In this document: in pieces, positions 46,349 through 55,785 of the stretch | How positions within the stretch are numbered: position 1 is the first letter of the stretch | Layout of the letters: the number at the start of each line of letters is the position of its first letter | NCBI RefSeq assembly: GCF_024385605.1 | Contig: NZ_JANFOJ010000003.1 | Coordinates: 124,001 to 188,000, forward strand | Direction of reading: 5' to 3' | Length of the DNA stretch: 64,000 bases | Source: Sporolactobacillus sp. STSJ-5 | GTDB taxonomy: Bacteria; Bacillota; Bacilli; Bacillales; Sporolactobacillaceae | Notes under the pieces: model-generated | Databases searched by the model: none | What the model saw: the letters and a program-made list of their open reading frames with translations, nothing else | Told to the model about the DNA's origin: nothing | Position numbers and translations under genes: made by a program

Positions 46349-48502
46349 ATGGCAATGGATAATTTTGATCGTGAGGAATATTTCAGCAATCGTGAGTTAA
46401 GCTGGCTGCTTTTTAACGAGCGAGTGCTTGAGGAGGCGAGAGATAAAGATAATCCGCTGCTCGAACGGATAAAATTCTTATCAATCACAGCAAGTAATTT
46501 GGACGAGTTCTTTATGGTGCGAGTCGCGTCTTTGATTGATATGGTCAACGTAGGCTATAACAAACCGGATGCCTCTGGCTTAAGGGCAGATCAGCAGTTG
46601 TCAGCGATCAGCGCCAAGGCTCATCAAATGATCAATCAACAGTATACGACTTATAATCGAATGCTGAAGAAGATGCTTAACGAGAATAAGATTCATATTC
46701 TGGATATAGACGAACTCTCCCAGAAACAGCTTGATTTTATTGACCATTATTTTAACCGAGAAGTTTATCCGGTTCTGACACCGATGGCAGTCGATTCGTC
46801 GCGTCCTTTTCCGCTGATTTTAAATAAAAGTATCAACATCGCGGCGTTTATTCATAAAAAGGACAGCAAAGCGTCTCAAAGCGAATTTGTTACTGTTCAG
46901 GTACCAAACGTGCTGCCGCGCGTTGTTAAGCTTCCGGATCGCGAAGGACATACAAGCTTTATTTTGCTTGAAAACATCATTCGAAGGCATCTTAATCAGC
47001 TCTTTGTTGGTTATGAGCTTGATGAAGCATCATGTTACCGCGTTATGCGTGATATGGATCTTGAAGTGGATGAAGAGGACACGGAGGATTTGCTGAAAGA
47101 AATTGAGAAACAGCTAAGGCTTCGTGAACGAGGCAATGTCATTCATCTTGATGTGGAGGCGGGAATCAGTGAACGCCTCGTGACCAAGCTGTTTGATCGG
47201 CTTTCAGTCAGCGCTGACAATGTATATCGGGTTAACGGTCCCATCGACCTTACCTTTTTATCAAAGCTTGCCGGACAAATCAAAGAGCCGGGCGACATGG
47301 TTTATCCGCCGCATCGTCCGTTTGTCCACTATGAATTGCTGGAGCATTCCATTTTTCATGCCATGCGTGCAGGAGATATTTTTCTCCACCATCCGTACGA
47401 ATCGTTTGATCCGGTGATTGAGCTGATTCGGCAAGCCTCAAGAGATCGTCACGTGCTTGCCATTAAAATGACTCTGTACCGTGTTTCAGGAAATTCTCCA
47501 ATCATTCGTTATTTGGAAAAGGCAGCTGAGAATGGCAAGCAGGTGACCGTACTCGTTGAACTGAAGGCGAGATTTGACGAAGAAAATAATATTAACTGGG
47601 CACAGAAGCTGGAGAAAACCGGCTGTCATGTTATCTATGGACTGGTCGGATTGAAAACGCATTGCAAGATGGCGCTCGTTGTGCGCAGAGAAGAAGACGG
47701 TATTAAACGTTACATGCACTTTGGAACAGGCAACTATAACGATATCACTGCTCATTTTTATACCGACATGGGCCTTTTGACTTGCAACGAGCAGATGGGT
47801 ATTGATGCATCCAATGTATTCAACATGCTTTCCGGTTACTCAGAACCTCCTTATTTTCATAAATTGGTGATTGCACCTCTATGGCTGCGTAACAGTCTGC
47901 TCGATTTAATTGATACGGAAATCAAGAATGCGCAAAGCGGCAAACCTGCGTTTATTCGTGCAAAGATGAATGCATTGTCGGATGAAGGCATTATCAAAGC
48001 CTTATATCGAGCATCGGCAGCAGGCGTGGACATTCAGTTGCTTGTTCGAGGTATCTGCTGCCTTCGAACAGGTATACCAGGTGTGAGCGACCGGATAGAA
48101 GTTCATTCGATCGTTGGTCGTTATCTTGAACACAGTCGAATCTATCTATTCGGCAACGGAGGCGAGACTCTGGCCTTTCTTGCAAGCGCAGATTTGATGC
48201 CGAGAAACTTAAATCGACGTGTCGAGCTAATGTTTCCTATCGAGGATGAGCAAATTAAAACAACAATTATTGACCTGTTTGATTTAATGATGAGAGACAA
48301 TGTGAAGACGCGTGTGCTTGGCAGTGACCATCGTTATGAGAAGCCGGATCGACGAGGGAAAATTCCGTTCAATGTTCAGGAGCATCTGGCAAAACTTGCA
48401 GAGCAGCGAACCATTCGTCGTGATCATTCGCTTCGAGAAAAACGAACCTTTACACCAATTAAAGGGCACACGAACGAATCAATTGATCCGGAAGATGAGT
48501 AA
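46349..48502 (+). CDS. ppk1: polyphosphate kinase 1
   Basis: PPK1 reversibly polymerises the gamma-phosphate of ATP into polyphosphate. The 717-residue protein starts with the N-domain phrase FSNRELSWLLFNERVLEEA, and carries the two conserved histidine segments GLKTHCKM and YMHFGTGNYN in the PLD-like C1/C2 domains. It follows ppx by 4 bases; the ATG at 46355 is an alternative start slightly better spaced from AGGTGG. The pair sets polyphosphate levels. Confidence 0.95.
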   Translation: MAMDNFDREEYFSNRELSWLLFNERVLEEARDKDNPLLERIKFLSITASNLDEFFMVRVASLIDMVNVGYNKPDASGLRADQQLSAISAKAHQMINQQYTTYNRMLKKMLNENKIHILDIDELSQKQLDFIDHYFNREVYPVLTPMAVDSSRPFPLILNKSINIAAFIHKKDSKASQSEFVTVQVPNVLPRVVKLPDREGHTSFILLENIIRRHLNQLFVGYELDEASCYRVMRDMDLEVDEEDTEDLLKEIEKQLRLRERGNVIHLDVEAGISERLVTKLFDRLSVSADNVYRVNGPIDLTFLSKLAGQIKEPGDMVYPPHRPFVHYELLEHSIFHAMRAGDIFLHHPYESFDPVIELIRQASRDRHVLAIKMTLYRVSGNSPIIRYLEKAAENGKQVTVLVELKARFDEENNINWAQKLEKTGCHVIYGLVGLKTHCKMALVVRREEDGIKRYMHFGTGNYNDITAHFYTDMGLLTCNEQMGIDASNVFNMLSGYSEPPYFHKLVIAPLWLRNSLLDLIDTEIKNAQSGKPAFIRAKMNALSDEGIIKALYRASAAGVDIQLLVRGICCLRTGIPGVSDRIEVHSIVGRYLEHSRIYLFGNGGETLAFLASADLMPRNLNRRVELMFPIEDEQIKTTIIDLFDLMMRDNVKTRVLGSDHRYEKPDRRGKIPFNVQEHLAKLAEQRTIRRDHSLREKRTFTPIKGHTNESIDPEDE

Positions 48503-48688
48503 ATAGAATAAAATAAAAAAATATCCTAAAATGTTCGAGAGGCATTTTCCCTTGTCACTGGTGCTTTTTTGCCAAACAAGATTAATGTACTCTCTTTTTC
48601 TGTGCTTTTTACGTGTTGAATCACTGAGAGACATGCCGTATGATTAAAGATATCGTTTTAAAGTAATAGATCGTTGCACTTGAAAAAT

Positions 48689-48735
48689 AACTATATATTG
48701 TGGTATGTTATTTAACATAAACTATATGTAGTGGT
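48689..48735. promoter_or_regulatory. tandem NrdR boxes upstream of nrdIEF
   Basis: AACTATATATTGTGGT (48689-48704) and AACTATATGTAGTGGT (48720-48735) resemble the NrdR box ACACTATATATAGTGT. Their starts are 31 bases apart, the usual three-turn spacing for NrdR. The first overlaps the likely -10 region downstream of TTGCAC (48674-48679). Confidence 0.75.
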
Positions 48736-48783
48736 TTTTGTGGCAGAAACCTTCACTGCATTGATAGAAGGAGGAGCGTTCGC

Positions 48784-49167
48784 TTGCGCATCTTATATGC
48801 AACAATGACAGGAAACGTCAAAAGGTTTCTCGCTAAAACAGGACTCGCTCATCAACCGATCAGCAGTGCTGATCCTATTGATGAACCTTATGTTTTGGTG
48901 ACAAATACTATTGGATTTGGTGACGCTCCGGATCAAGTGAAAGACTATTTAAAAAGAAACGGAAGATATCTCATTGCTGTGGCAGCAAGCGGGAATCGAA
49001 ACTGGGGTCATAATTTTGCACATGCGGCAGATGTAATTGCAGAGTTGTTCCACGTACCAGTTTTATATAAATTCGAGCTTGGTGGTACTGAGAAAGATGT
49101 CAATGAATTTCGAGAGAGGGTGAAGGCACTTGCCGAACGAAGCGATAAAGTCAAAGTCTTACACTGA
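48784..49167 (+). CDS. nrdI: NrdI flavodoxin-like protein
   Basis: NrdI is the flavodoxin-like partner that supplies oxidant for assembling the dimanganese-tyrosyl cofactor of NrdF. The 127-residue protein has FMN-loop features TMTGNVKRF and NTIGFGDAPDQV and the AASGNRNWG segment. The start is TTG, decided by AGAAGGAGGAG about 8 bases upstream. Its end overlaps nrdE by 38 bases. Confidence 0.93.
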   Translation: MRILYATMTGNVKRFLAKTGLAHQPISSADPIDEPYVLVTNTIGFGDAPDQVKDYLKRNGRYLIAVAASGNRNWGHNFAHAADVIAELFHVPVLYKFELGGTEKDVNEFRERVKALAERSDKVKVLH

Positions 49168-51235
49168 ATTGAACAATGAGGTGCTGACACGCGGAGATGA
49201 CGGTTTTTACCGTTTAGATAAAGACAAAGAGGCTATTGAGGTCTATATGGAGGAAGTGCACGCGAAGACGATTCATTTTAATGGTATACTTGATCGGCTT
49301 CACCATTTGGTTGACGAGCACTATTATTATGACGTATTTGCTGAATACAGTGATGAGCAAATCGAACAGATTCATTCGATGGCTGTCGCCTATAAGTTCC
49401 AGTTCAAATCCTACATGGCAGTGAGTAAATTTTATCGTGACTATGCGATGAAAACCAATGACAAATCTCACTATCTTGAAAATTATGATGAACGAGTTGC
49501 CATTGTTTCTCTGTTCTTAGCGCGCGGAAATTATGATTTAGCCGTTCGCTTGATGCGTGCGATGATGGAGCAGCGCTATCAGCCGGCAACGCCAACTTTT
49601 CTTAATGCAGGAAAAGCACGCCGCGGCGAAATGGTTTCCTGCTTTTTGATCGAAGCGGATGACTCGCTCAATTCTATTAATTACATAGAGAGCACCTCTC
49701 AACAGCTGTCGAAAATCGGCGGCGGTGTTGCACTTAATCTCTCAAAGATACGTGCACGCGGTGAAGCGATTAAAGGGGTTGAGGGTGTCGCCAAAGGTGT
49801 AGTTCCGGTCGCACGCAAGCTGCAACTCGGATTCTCCTATGCGGATCAGTTGGGACAGCGGCCTGGCGCGGGTGCAGCATATCTGAATATCTTTCATTGG
49901 GATGCTCCGGAATTCCTTGATACAAAGAAAGAAAATGCTGATGAAGATATTCGTCTCTCGACATTGTCGATTGGTCTGATTGTTCCGGGTAAATTCTTTG
50001 AACTTGCCGAGGCAGGCAAACCTTTTTATATGTTTGCACCTTACACCGTTTTCAAAGAATATGGAAAGCATCTTGATGATATGAATATGGATGAAATGTA
50101 CGATAAGCTTGTTGCTAATCCTGCTGTTAAAAAGAAGAGCGCGGATACACGCGAATTTCTGAATTTGATTGCTCAAATGCAGATGCAATCCGGATATCCT
50201 TATATTTTCTATAAAGACAATGCAAACAAGAATCATCCGCTCCATCGTCTAGGGGACATCAAGATGTCGAACCTCTGCACTGAAATTTTTCAACTGCAGG
50301 AGACATCAACAATTAACGATTATAATGTTCCTGACGACATTCGCCGCGATGTTTCATGCATCCTCGGCTCACTTAATATTGTGAATGTAATGGAGACCGG
50401 AAAAATCCGTGATTCGGTACACGCAGGTATTGAAGCACTGACTCAGGTCAGTGAGATGACCGAAATTGCGAACGCCCCGGGAGTAAGTCTTGCCAACCGT
50501 GAACTGCACTCTGTCGGTCTCGGTGCGATGAACTTAAACGGCTATCTTGCAAAAAATCAGCTTGCCTATGAATCAGCAGAAGCTCGAGATTTTGCACGTA
50601 CGTTCTTCTCGCTTGTTAATTTCTATTCAATTGAAAAATCAATGCTGATCGCGAAAGAACGCGGCAAAACATTTAAGGGCTTCGAAAAATCGGACTACGC
50701 TGATGGTACGTATTTTGCCAAATATGAGCATGAGTTCTTCGGCCCGAAAACAGAGAAAGCAGCGGAGCTCTTTAAGGGTATTCATATTCCTACTCCTGCA
50801 GAATGGACAGAACTCAAAGCAAAGGTCGGGCAATACGGCTTATACAATGCCTATCGTTTGGCAGTCGCTCCAACGCAATCGATCAGTTATGTGCAAAATG
50901 CAACGAGTTCGGTCATGCCAGTTGTGAATGTTATTGAACGGCGTAAATACGGAAACAGTGAAACAATCTATCCAATGCCGTTCTTGTCGCCGCAGACCAT
51001 GTGGTATTACAAATCGGCGTATCAAACGAATCAGTTCCGCGTGATCGATATGATTGCTGAAATTCAAGCGCATGTTGACCAAGGAATATCGACTATTCTT
51101 TATGTCGACAGCATGACCAGCACGCGTCAACTGGCAAGATTGTATGTCTATGCACACAAAAAGGGATTAAAATCTCTCTACTATACTCGAACACAGCTCT
51201 TGTCGCCTGAAGAATGCACGGCTTGCTCCGTCTAA
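49130..51235 (+). CDS. nrdE: class Ib ribonucleotide reductase large subunit
   Basis: NrdE reduces ribonucleoside diphosphates. The 701-residue protein has the active-site cysteine in MVSCFLIEADDS, the SKIGGGVALNLSKIRARG loop, the N-x-C-x-E radical region SNLCTEIF and the C-terminal redox pair CTACSV. As usual for class Ib it lacks an N-terminal ATP-cone. The TTG start at 49130 lies within nrdI with GAAGG just upstream, suggesting translational coupling. Confidence 0.95.
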   Translation: MPNEAIKSKSYTELNNEVLTRGDDGFYRLDKDKEAIEVYMEEVHAKTIHFNGILDRLHHLVDEHYYYDVFAEYSDEQIEQIHSMAVAYKFQFKSYMAVSKFYRDYAMKTNDKSHYLENYDERVAIVSLFLARGNYDLAVRLMRAMMEQRYQPATPTFLNAGKARRGEMVSCFLIEADDSLNSINYIESTSQQLSKIGGGVALNLSKIRARGEAIKGVEGVAKGVVPVARKLQLGFSYADQLGQRPGAGAAYLNIFHWDAPEFLDTKKENADEDIRLSTLSIGLIVPGKFFELAEAGKPFYMFAPYTVFKEYGKHLDDMNMDEMYDKLVANPAVKKKSADTREFLNLIAQMQMQSGYPYIFYKDNANKNHPLHRLGDIKMSNLCTEIFQLQETSTINDYNVPDDIRRDVSCILGSLNIVNVMETGKIRDSVHAGIEALTQVSEMTEIANAPGVSLANRELHSVGLGAMNLNGYLAKNQLAYESAEARDFARTFFSLVNFYSIEKSMLIAKERGKTFKGFEKSDYADGTYFAKYEHEFFGPKTEKAAELFKGIHIPTPAEWTELKAKVGQYGLYNAYRLAVAPTQSISYVQNATSSVMPVVNVIERRKYGNSETIYPMPFLSPQTMWYYKSAYQTNQFRVIDMIAEIQAHVDQGISTILYVDSMTSTRQLARLYVYAHKKGLKSLYYTRTQLLSPEECTACSV

Positions 51236-51298
51236 ACACAATTAGCGTTCTAAGGCTTTAACGATCAAGAAGTTCAATTGAAGGATGGATTATTTACG

Positions 51299-52279
51299 AT
51301 GAAGGCAATTAATTGGAACAGCAGCGACAATCAAATCGCAAAGGTATACTGGAAGCAAAACATTAACCAGTTTTGGACAGAGGAAGCGTTTAAGGTATCG
51401 CGAGATCTTTCAGACTGGTCGAAAATGAATGAGGATGAGCGGGCAACTTATGTTGAAGTGCTTTCCGGACTCACCGGTCTTGATCGTGAGCAAGGCGATA
51501 ACGGAATGCCGCTTGTGGCCATTCACCATGACAATATGCATGAGCAAGCAGTTTTTGCTTGGATGGGGATGATGGAGCATATTCATGCAAAATCCTATTC
51601 GCATATTTTTTCAACGTTGATTTCGTCAAAGGAAACGGATTATTACTTAGGCGAGTGGGTGAACAATCAACCTGAACTTCAGGAAAAATACCGTCTGATT
51701 GCACACTGGTATAATCAGCTTTACGATAAGCGGGAAAATGTGACACCGTTTAAACGGTATATGGCGATGTGCGCCTCTGTTTTTCTTGAGAGCTTTTCCT
51801 TTTACAGCGGCTTCTTTTATCCGGTCTTCTTATCAGGACAGGGCCGGATGATCGCCAGCGGTGAAATTATCCGCAAGATTATCCAAGATGAATCGATTCA
51901 CGGAAGCTTCACGGGTATGGTCGCACAACGTCTGTATCGTGAGGATCTTACAGATGAAGAGCGCCAAAAAGCTGACAATGAGAGAGAAGAGCTCCTTGAC
52001 CGATTAATTGAAGTTGAGAAGATATATACAGCAAAGATCTATACGAAGATCGGGTTAACCAATGAAGTGATGGATTATGTATATTATAACGCGAACCGTG
52101 CCTTGCAGAATTTAGGCTATGATGACAAGTACGATCATCGTCCGGTGAGTCAAATCGTATTAAATGGAATCGATACAAGCACGATTAATCATGACTTCTT
52201 CTCGACAAAAGGCGATTATGTTGTTCCGCTGAACATTGAACCATTGACTAATGAAGATTTCAATTTCGATAATGTATAA
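51299..52279 (+). CDS. nrdF: class Ib ribonucleotide reductase small subunit
   Basis: NrdF carries the dimanganese-tyrosyl radical used by NrdE. The 326-residue ferritin-like protein has the conserved metal-ligand regions (DREQGDNGMPL..., MMEHIHAKSYSHIFST, and the IQDESIHGSF helix). The ATG at 51299 (MKAINWNSSDNQIAKVYW) is favoured; an in-frame TTG at 51278 precedes the AAGGA ribosome site. The nrdI-nrdE-nrdF operon ends at the terminator at 52283-52315. Confidence 0.93.
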   Translation: MKAINWNSSDNQIAKVYWKQNINQFWTEEAFKVSRDLSDWSKMNEDERATYVEVLSGLTGLDREQGDNGMPLVAIHHDNMHEQAVFAWMGMMEHIHAKSYSHIFSTLISSKETDYYLGEWVNNQPELQEKYRLIAHWYNQLYDKRENVTPFKRYMAMCASVFLESFSFYSGFFYPVFLSGQGRMIASGEIIRKIIQDESIHGSFTGMVAQRLYREDLTDEERQKADNEREELLDRLIEVEKIYTAKIYTKIGLTNEVMDYVYYNANRALQNLGYDDKYDHRPVSQIVLNGIDTSTINHDFFSTKGDYVVPLNIEPLTNEDFNFDNV

Positions 52280-52282
52280 AGA

Positions 52283-52315
52283 AAAGTTCCGATCCATTGT
52301 GTTCGGGGCTTTTTT
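52283..52315 (+). terminator. terminator of nrdIEF
   Basis: AAAGTTCCGA pairs with TCGGGGCTTT (two G-T pairs) and runs into TTTTT, directly after the nrdF stop codon. Confidence 0.75.
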
Positions 52316-52467
52316 CATATTAGAGAAAAAAATAGAAATTTCTAGTATAATAAGAACTAGGAATTGTTCGCACTGAGTTTATCTTTATGTGACTGACCTA
52401 CTCGTTGTTCGGCATTCGAATAACTGTAATATAAGGTGTAGCTAAGTTTGGTTTGGAGGTTGGTTCT

Positions 52468-53097
52468 GTGATCCCTCAATGGATAAAAAAGAGTTTGGTC
52501 GCCTGTGTTGCGGTCTTAACCTTTGGTACGGTTATCCCAACTCTTCCTGCTCATTACCTTGATAAAGAAAATGATAAGCAAAATGTCCAAAAAGCAGGAA
52601 ATGATGTTGCCGCTTCTGGTTTTGAAACCGAACTAGCAACAAAAAAAGAGAGTCATAATTCTTGGAAACTGAAAGATTCCAAAGAAGACTTGCTTGACGG
52701 ATTTTCAAGCTACGCAGCACGCGAAGCTGAAAAGCAGGGTGCGACTAAATTCGGATCACGGATCACGGAACGAATTAATCGACAATACACGGAACAAATT
52801 GTTCCTGCATTTGCTCAAGCACTGCAGGAGATCGGTGATGTGCATAGCCTTGCATGGATTCGCGAACTGGATGTTACTCATGCACCTTCTCAGGGATTTG
52901 GCGAGCGGATCATGCATGTGTATAATAAGCAATCAGGCAAAGAGGTCCTGAAACTTCATGTTCGGCGCGATCATCCGCCGCTTGACGGTTATTATTTTAA
53001 CTTTCATTATCACACGGCGTTGGATGATTTTCAGCAGCACCATGAGATAAAAACGATATATTGGGGCAAGAATATGCCGCCAAAATGGCGTGCATGA
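52468..53097 (+). CDS. ypjP: YpjP-family exported protein
   Basis: A 209-residue protein with an N-terminal hydrophobic signal/anchor (about residues 4-27) and a C-terminal segment that matches B. subtilis YpjP closely: LHVRRDHPPLDGYYFNFHYHT, then HHEIKTIYWGKNMPPKW. Function unknown; the dense, conserved histidines and aromatic residues suggest a metal-binding or catalytic site. The GTG at 52468 is chosen because GGAGG lies 8 bases upstream and inside the longer frame. Confidence 0.85.
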   Translation: MIPQWIKKSLVACVAVLTFGTVIPTLPAHYLDKENDKQNVQKAGNDVAASGFETELATKKESHNSWKLKDSKEDLLDGFSSYAAREAEKQGATKFGSRITERINRQYTEQIVPAFAQALQEIGDVHSLAWIRELDVTHAPSQGFGERIMHVYNKQSGKEVLKLHVRRDHPPLDGYYFNFHYHTALDDFQQHHEIKTIYWGKNMPPKWRA

Positions 53098-53106
53098 ATC
53101 CAATGG

Positions 53107-53134
53107 AAAAACCGGGGCATTGCTCCGGTTTTTT
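53107..53134 (+). terminator. terminator of ypjP
   Basis: AAAACCGGGGC pairs with GCTCCGGTTTT, followed by TT, 10 bases after the ypjP stop. Confidence 0.85.
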
Positions 53135-53151
53135 GTACTATAAAAAAGTAT

Positions 53152-53227
53152 AAGCGATCCGGGATAACGCCACGTCCTGTGGCGACCCGGATACTAGGTC
53201 TTCGCTTTTGTCAAAGTTTTGGCGAAG
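53152..53227. ncRNA. structured RNA-like element with competing helices
   Basis: Read on the plus strand, AAGCG (53152-53156), ATCCGGG (53157-53163) and CGCCAC (53168-53173) pair with GTGGCG (53179-53184), CCCGGAT (53186-53192) and CGCTT (53203-53207). This leaves an ATAA/A internal loop and a one-sided ten-base bulge ACTAGGTCTT. A second helix, CTTCGC (53200-53205) with GCGAAG (53222-53227), excludes the outer one. It lies between the ypjP terminator and a convergent gene. It may be a known small-RNA class I cannot name, or a terminator for the minus strand. Confidence 0.45.
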
Positions 53228-53300
53228 CCAAGTTTTCTAATGTAAATCAGCCGAAAGCAATGGATTTGTGAATGAGCAGCCGGAAAAAAAGTTATTGAAA

Positions 53301-53933
53301 CTATTCAAAGCCCAGATTCGCGGTGATCTGTGCCATGATGCGATAACCGATTGGATTTGGATGAATGTGGTCGAAGCCGAGTAGCTGCGGTTCATGTCCT
53401 GAAAAAGCACGATATATATCGGCAACGCGAACAAACGGATAGCGTTCAAGACCAGTGAGCCGTTTAGTGTATTCCTCCAGCCAGTGATTGGTATTTGGAA
53501 TGTAAAACAAGGGGTTATACAAATTCAACACACGAACGATAAATGGGCTGGGGTTGCTTGCATGGAGCGTATCAATACGTTGGATCATCTGGTCGAAATG
53601 GATCAGACTCTCCTGAGAGGCCTCAATAATGGGTGACGTATCGCCTGTTCGCATCCACATTCTTCCTGCCTTCAGAAAATCGTTGCCTCCTCCGGTCAAT
53701 GTAATGAATGAAGCATTACTTACCGACTCAGCTACTTCAGGCTGAGAAAGTATATTACGAATCTCCTCAGTTGTTGCTCCATTTCTTGCATAAACACGTC
53801 GCTCAATCTGCGTCTGATAATAGGCTTCAAGTGTGCGGTGATAGAGTTTAACAAAGTTCGGTTGAAAGAAAGTTGATCCAATTCCGACAGTTAGTGAATC
53901 ACCAATAGCAACGTAAAGCGGATGCAAACGCAA
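53301..53933 (-). CDS. SGNH/GDSL-family hydrolase
   Basis: A 211-residue esterase or lipase of the SGNH group: block I AIGDSLTVGIGS with the nucleophile serine, block III GGGNDF, and the C-terminal Asp-His pair in FDHIHPNPIGY. The TTG at 53933 is chosen because AGGAGG lies 8 bases upstream; the longer frame to 54086 adds a poor N-terminus. No signal peptide is visible with this start, so it is probably cytoplasmic. Similar to B. subtilis YpmR-type lipases (tentative). Confidence 0.82.
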   Translation of the reverse strand: MRLHPLYVAIGDSLTVGIGSTFFQPNFVKLYHRTLEAYYQTQIERRVYARNGATTEEIRNILSQPEVAESVSNASFITLTGGGNDFLKAGRMWMRTGDTSPIIEASQESLIHFDQMIQRIDTLHASNPSPFIVRVLNLYNPLFYIPNTNHWLEEYTKRLTGLERYPFVRVADIYRAFSGHEPQLLGFDHIHPNPIGYRIMAQITANLGFE

Positions 53934-54140
53934 CTTGATCACCTCCTGTTCACAAGTTGTCTCTTTAATATACAAAAAGAAAGTATAAAAGCGAATTAAT
54001 AGCAAAAATCTAATATAAGAAAAGCTAAGGTTCGACTGGCATCCGACGACTCGGCATCGGCAAGTTTTCTTTACCAGTGTATTCATGATTTCAGAACATG
54101 TTCTGCTGACGGATTAGGTGAAGGAAAAAAGGAGCAAAGC

Positions 54141-54184
54141 AAAAAGCAGCGTCCACATGTGAAACACAGTGAAACGCTGCTTTC
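54141..54184 (-). terminator. terminator of the CAP-protein gene
   Basis: AAAGCAGCGT and ACGCTGCTTT form a ten-base stem with an 18-base loop, followed on the minus strand by T-rich sequence, about 45 bases after the stop codon. Confidence 0.75.
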
Positions 54185-54225
54185 TATTGGGATCGTTGAT
54201 TATTGAATGTGGTGATAGATGTTGA

Positions 54226-55035
54226 TTAGTTACCGATGAATTCCTGAGTCCAGTAGGAGCCGTAGGAGCCGCCCTGAACATAGCCGACACCGATTGTAGT
54301 AAAGCTTGCATTTAAAATATTTGCACGGTGGCCCGGACTGTTCATCCATCCTTGTACAACTTCTTCAGGTGTTTTTTGACCGGCGGCAATGTTTTCACCG
54401 GCAGATTTATAAGAGATACCGAATTTTTTCATCATGTCAAATGGTGAACCATAAGTTGGTGACTGGTGATCAAAGTAATTTTTATCACTCATATCTTGAG
54501 ATTTGGCACGTGCCATTTTTGATAGAGTGCTATTGTCTGCCTTCAGTGGCTGAAGACCGGCTTTTGTCCGTTCCTGATTTGTCAAATCAACAACCTTCTG
54601 CTCATACGCGTTCATTTCGCTGTTTGAGGATTGGTTGTCCGAAGGTTTTTCTGAATGATCGGCTGCAGGTTTCTCAGAATTTGCCGGTGCTTCAGATTGC
54701 TGCGGTTCAGCAGGCTTCGCTTGCTCTGGTTTTTCTGCTTGAGCGTCTTCGTCCTTCTTTGGAGTTTCAGCCTTTTCAGCTGCATCTGCATCTGGTAAAT
54801 TCACCAGCTGTTCCTGAATTTGGCTGAAATCCAATGTGATTCCGAGTTTCTTCAGCAGCTCTTCCAAATTCGGATTTTGCTGCTCCTTCAATTTCCATGG
54901 GTTGAGCAGGTCTGTTGCGGCAGCTTTGCAGATTTCTTCTTTTGTTTGAGTTGCCGCATGTGCCTGGCCACCTCCCATAACGAGCGGCAGGGCAAGCATC
55001 CCTGCGATGGTTAAACCAACTACTTTCTTTTTCAT
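54226..55035 (-). CDS. secreted CAP/SCP-domain protein (YkwD-like)
   Basis: A 269-residue exported protein: signal peptide (residues 1-27, cut after AHA), a variable segment, an acidic proline/glutamate/lysine-rich linker (about 85-150), and a C-terminal CAP domain (about 155-269; VVDLTNQERTKAGLQPL, GENIAAGQ, and GHRANILNASFTTIGVGY). Bacillus YkwD-type CAP proteins are surface or spore-associated with unknown activity. The ATG at 55035 follows AAGGAGGG. Confidence 0.87.
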   Translation of the reverse strand: MKKKVVGLTIAGMLALPLVMGGGQAHAATQTKEEICKAAATDLLNPWKLKEQQNPNLEELLKKLGITLDFSQIQEQLVNLPDADAAEKAETPKKDEDAQAEKPEQAKPAEPQQSEAPANSEKPAADHSEKPSDNQSSNSEMNAYEQKVVDLTNQERTKAGLQPLKADNSTLSKMARAKSQDMSDKNYFDHQSPTYGSPFDMMKKFGISYKSAGENIAAGQKTPEEVVQGWMNSPGHRANILNASFTTIGVGYVQGGSYGSYWTQEFIGN

Positions 55036-55290
55036 TGTGTAACTCCCTCCTTGGTCAATAGGTTTCGGGTTTAGGAGATTGGTAGTGGGGTAAAAGGTTG
55101 AATTACATGATGTTACCAGATTTGTGGAAGATCTACCCATGAGTTTGGTTAACCTATTTTTTGCAGACATTTTATAGAAGAAATAGTTAAGTATATAAGA
55201 AAAACCGGGCAAAAAGCGCCCGGTCCTAACATACGAAAGTTCTTACATCTCGCCTCTATTTCTATTAAGCATTCTGATCTTCATTAGTAA

Positions 55291-55480
55291 AATAAGCGGA
55301 AAATTTCCGGTTATATGCATCATGGCACTTGTTTCGCCGGTAAATAAGGGTAATTTTTCCGCTTATGCAAATCAAAACCCTACCATGTTTACGTTTTTCG
55401 ATTCGATAAGCGGAATTTCTCCGTCTATTTAAGCTTTTTTTTCGTTCATTTTCAAATTAAGCGGAATTTCTCCGTTTATT
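55291..55480. repeat. four palindromic repeats, consensus ATAAGCGGAAATTTCTCCGYTTAT
   Basis: Copies start at 55291, 55342 (inverted sense), 55405 and 55456, each about 24-25 bases and each an imperfect palindrome around GCGGAA...TTCCGC. Spacings are 51, 63 and 51 bases. The two last copies share AAGCGGAATTTCTCCGT exactly. They resemble short interspersed palindromes of Bacillales genomes, or an operator array. Confidence 0.65.
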
Positions 55481-55785
55481 TCTCAGATTAGGCGCTTACC
55501 TGATCGTCCAACCGAATCCTATGACGCTGATCATCATACCAGCAAGACAAAATCTTATACTTTCTTTACTTGTAAGAAAAACCGGGCACAGCCCGATCCT
55601 TACTTCCGCAGGACGCGGTGACTTTCGTGTTGCATACAGGACCTACTTTCACAGGACGTATGCGTATTTAGCGAAAGTTCCTTACACTAGCGAAAGCTCC
55701 TTCACTCCAAATGGAGCTTTGATCCATCAACCTTGTGATTTGAGCGACACTTCAGCTGCTCGCTTGTCGGGAGTTCAGGACCTCC

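Noticed and set aside
54087-54225. Possible extra small gene between the SGNH and CAP genes
   Set aside because: The interval is explained by the CAP-gene terminator; no frame with a ribosome site was found.
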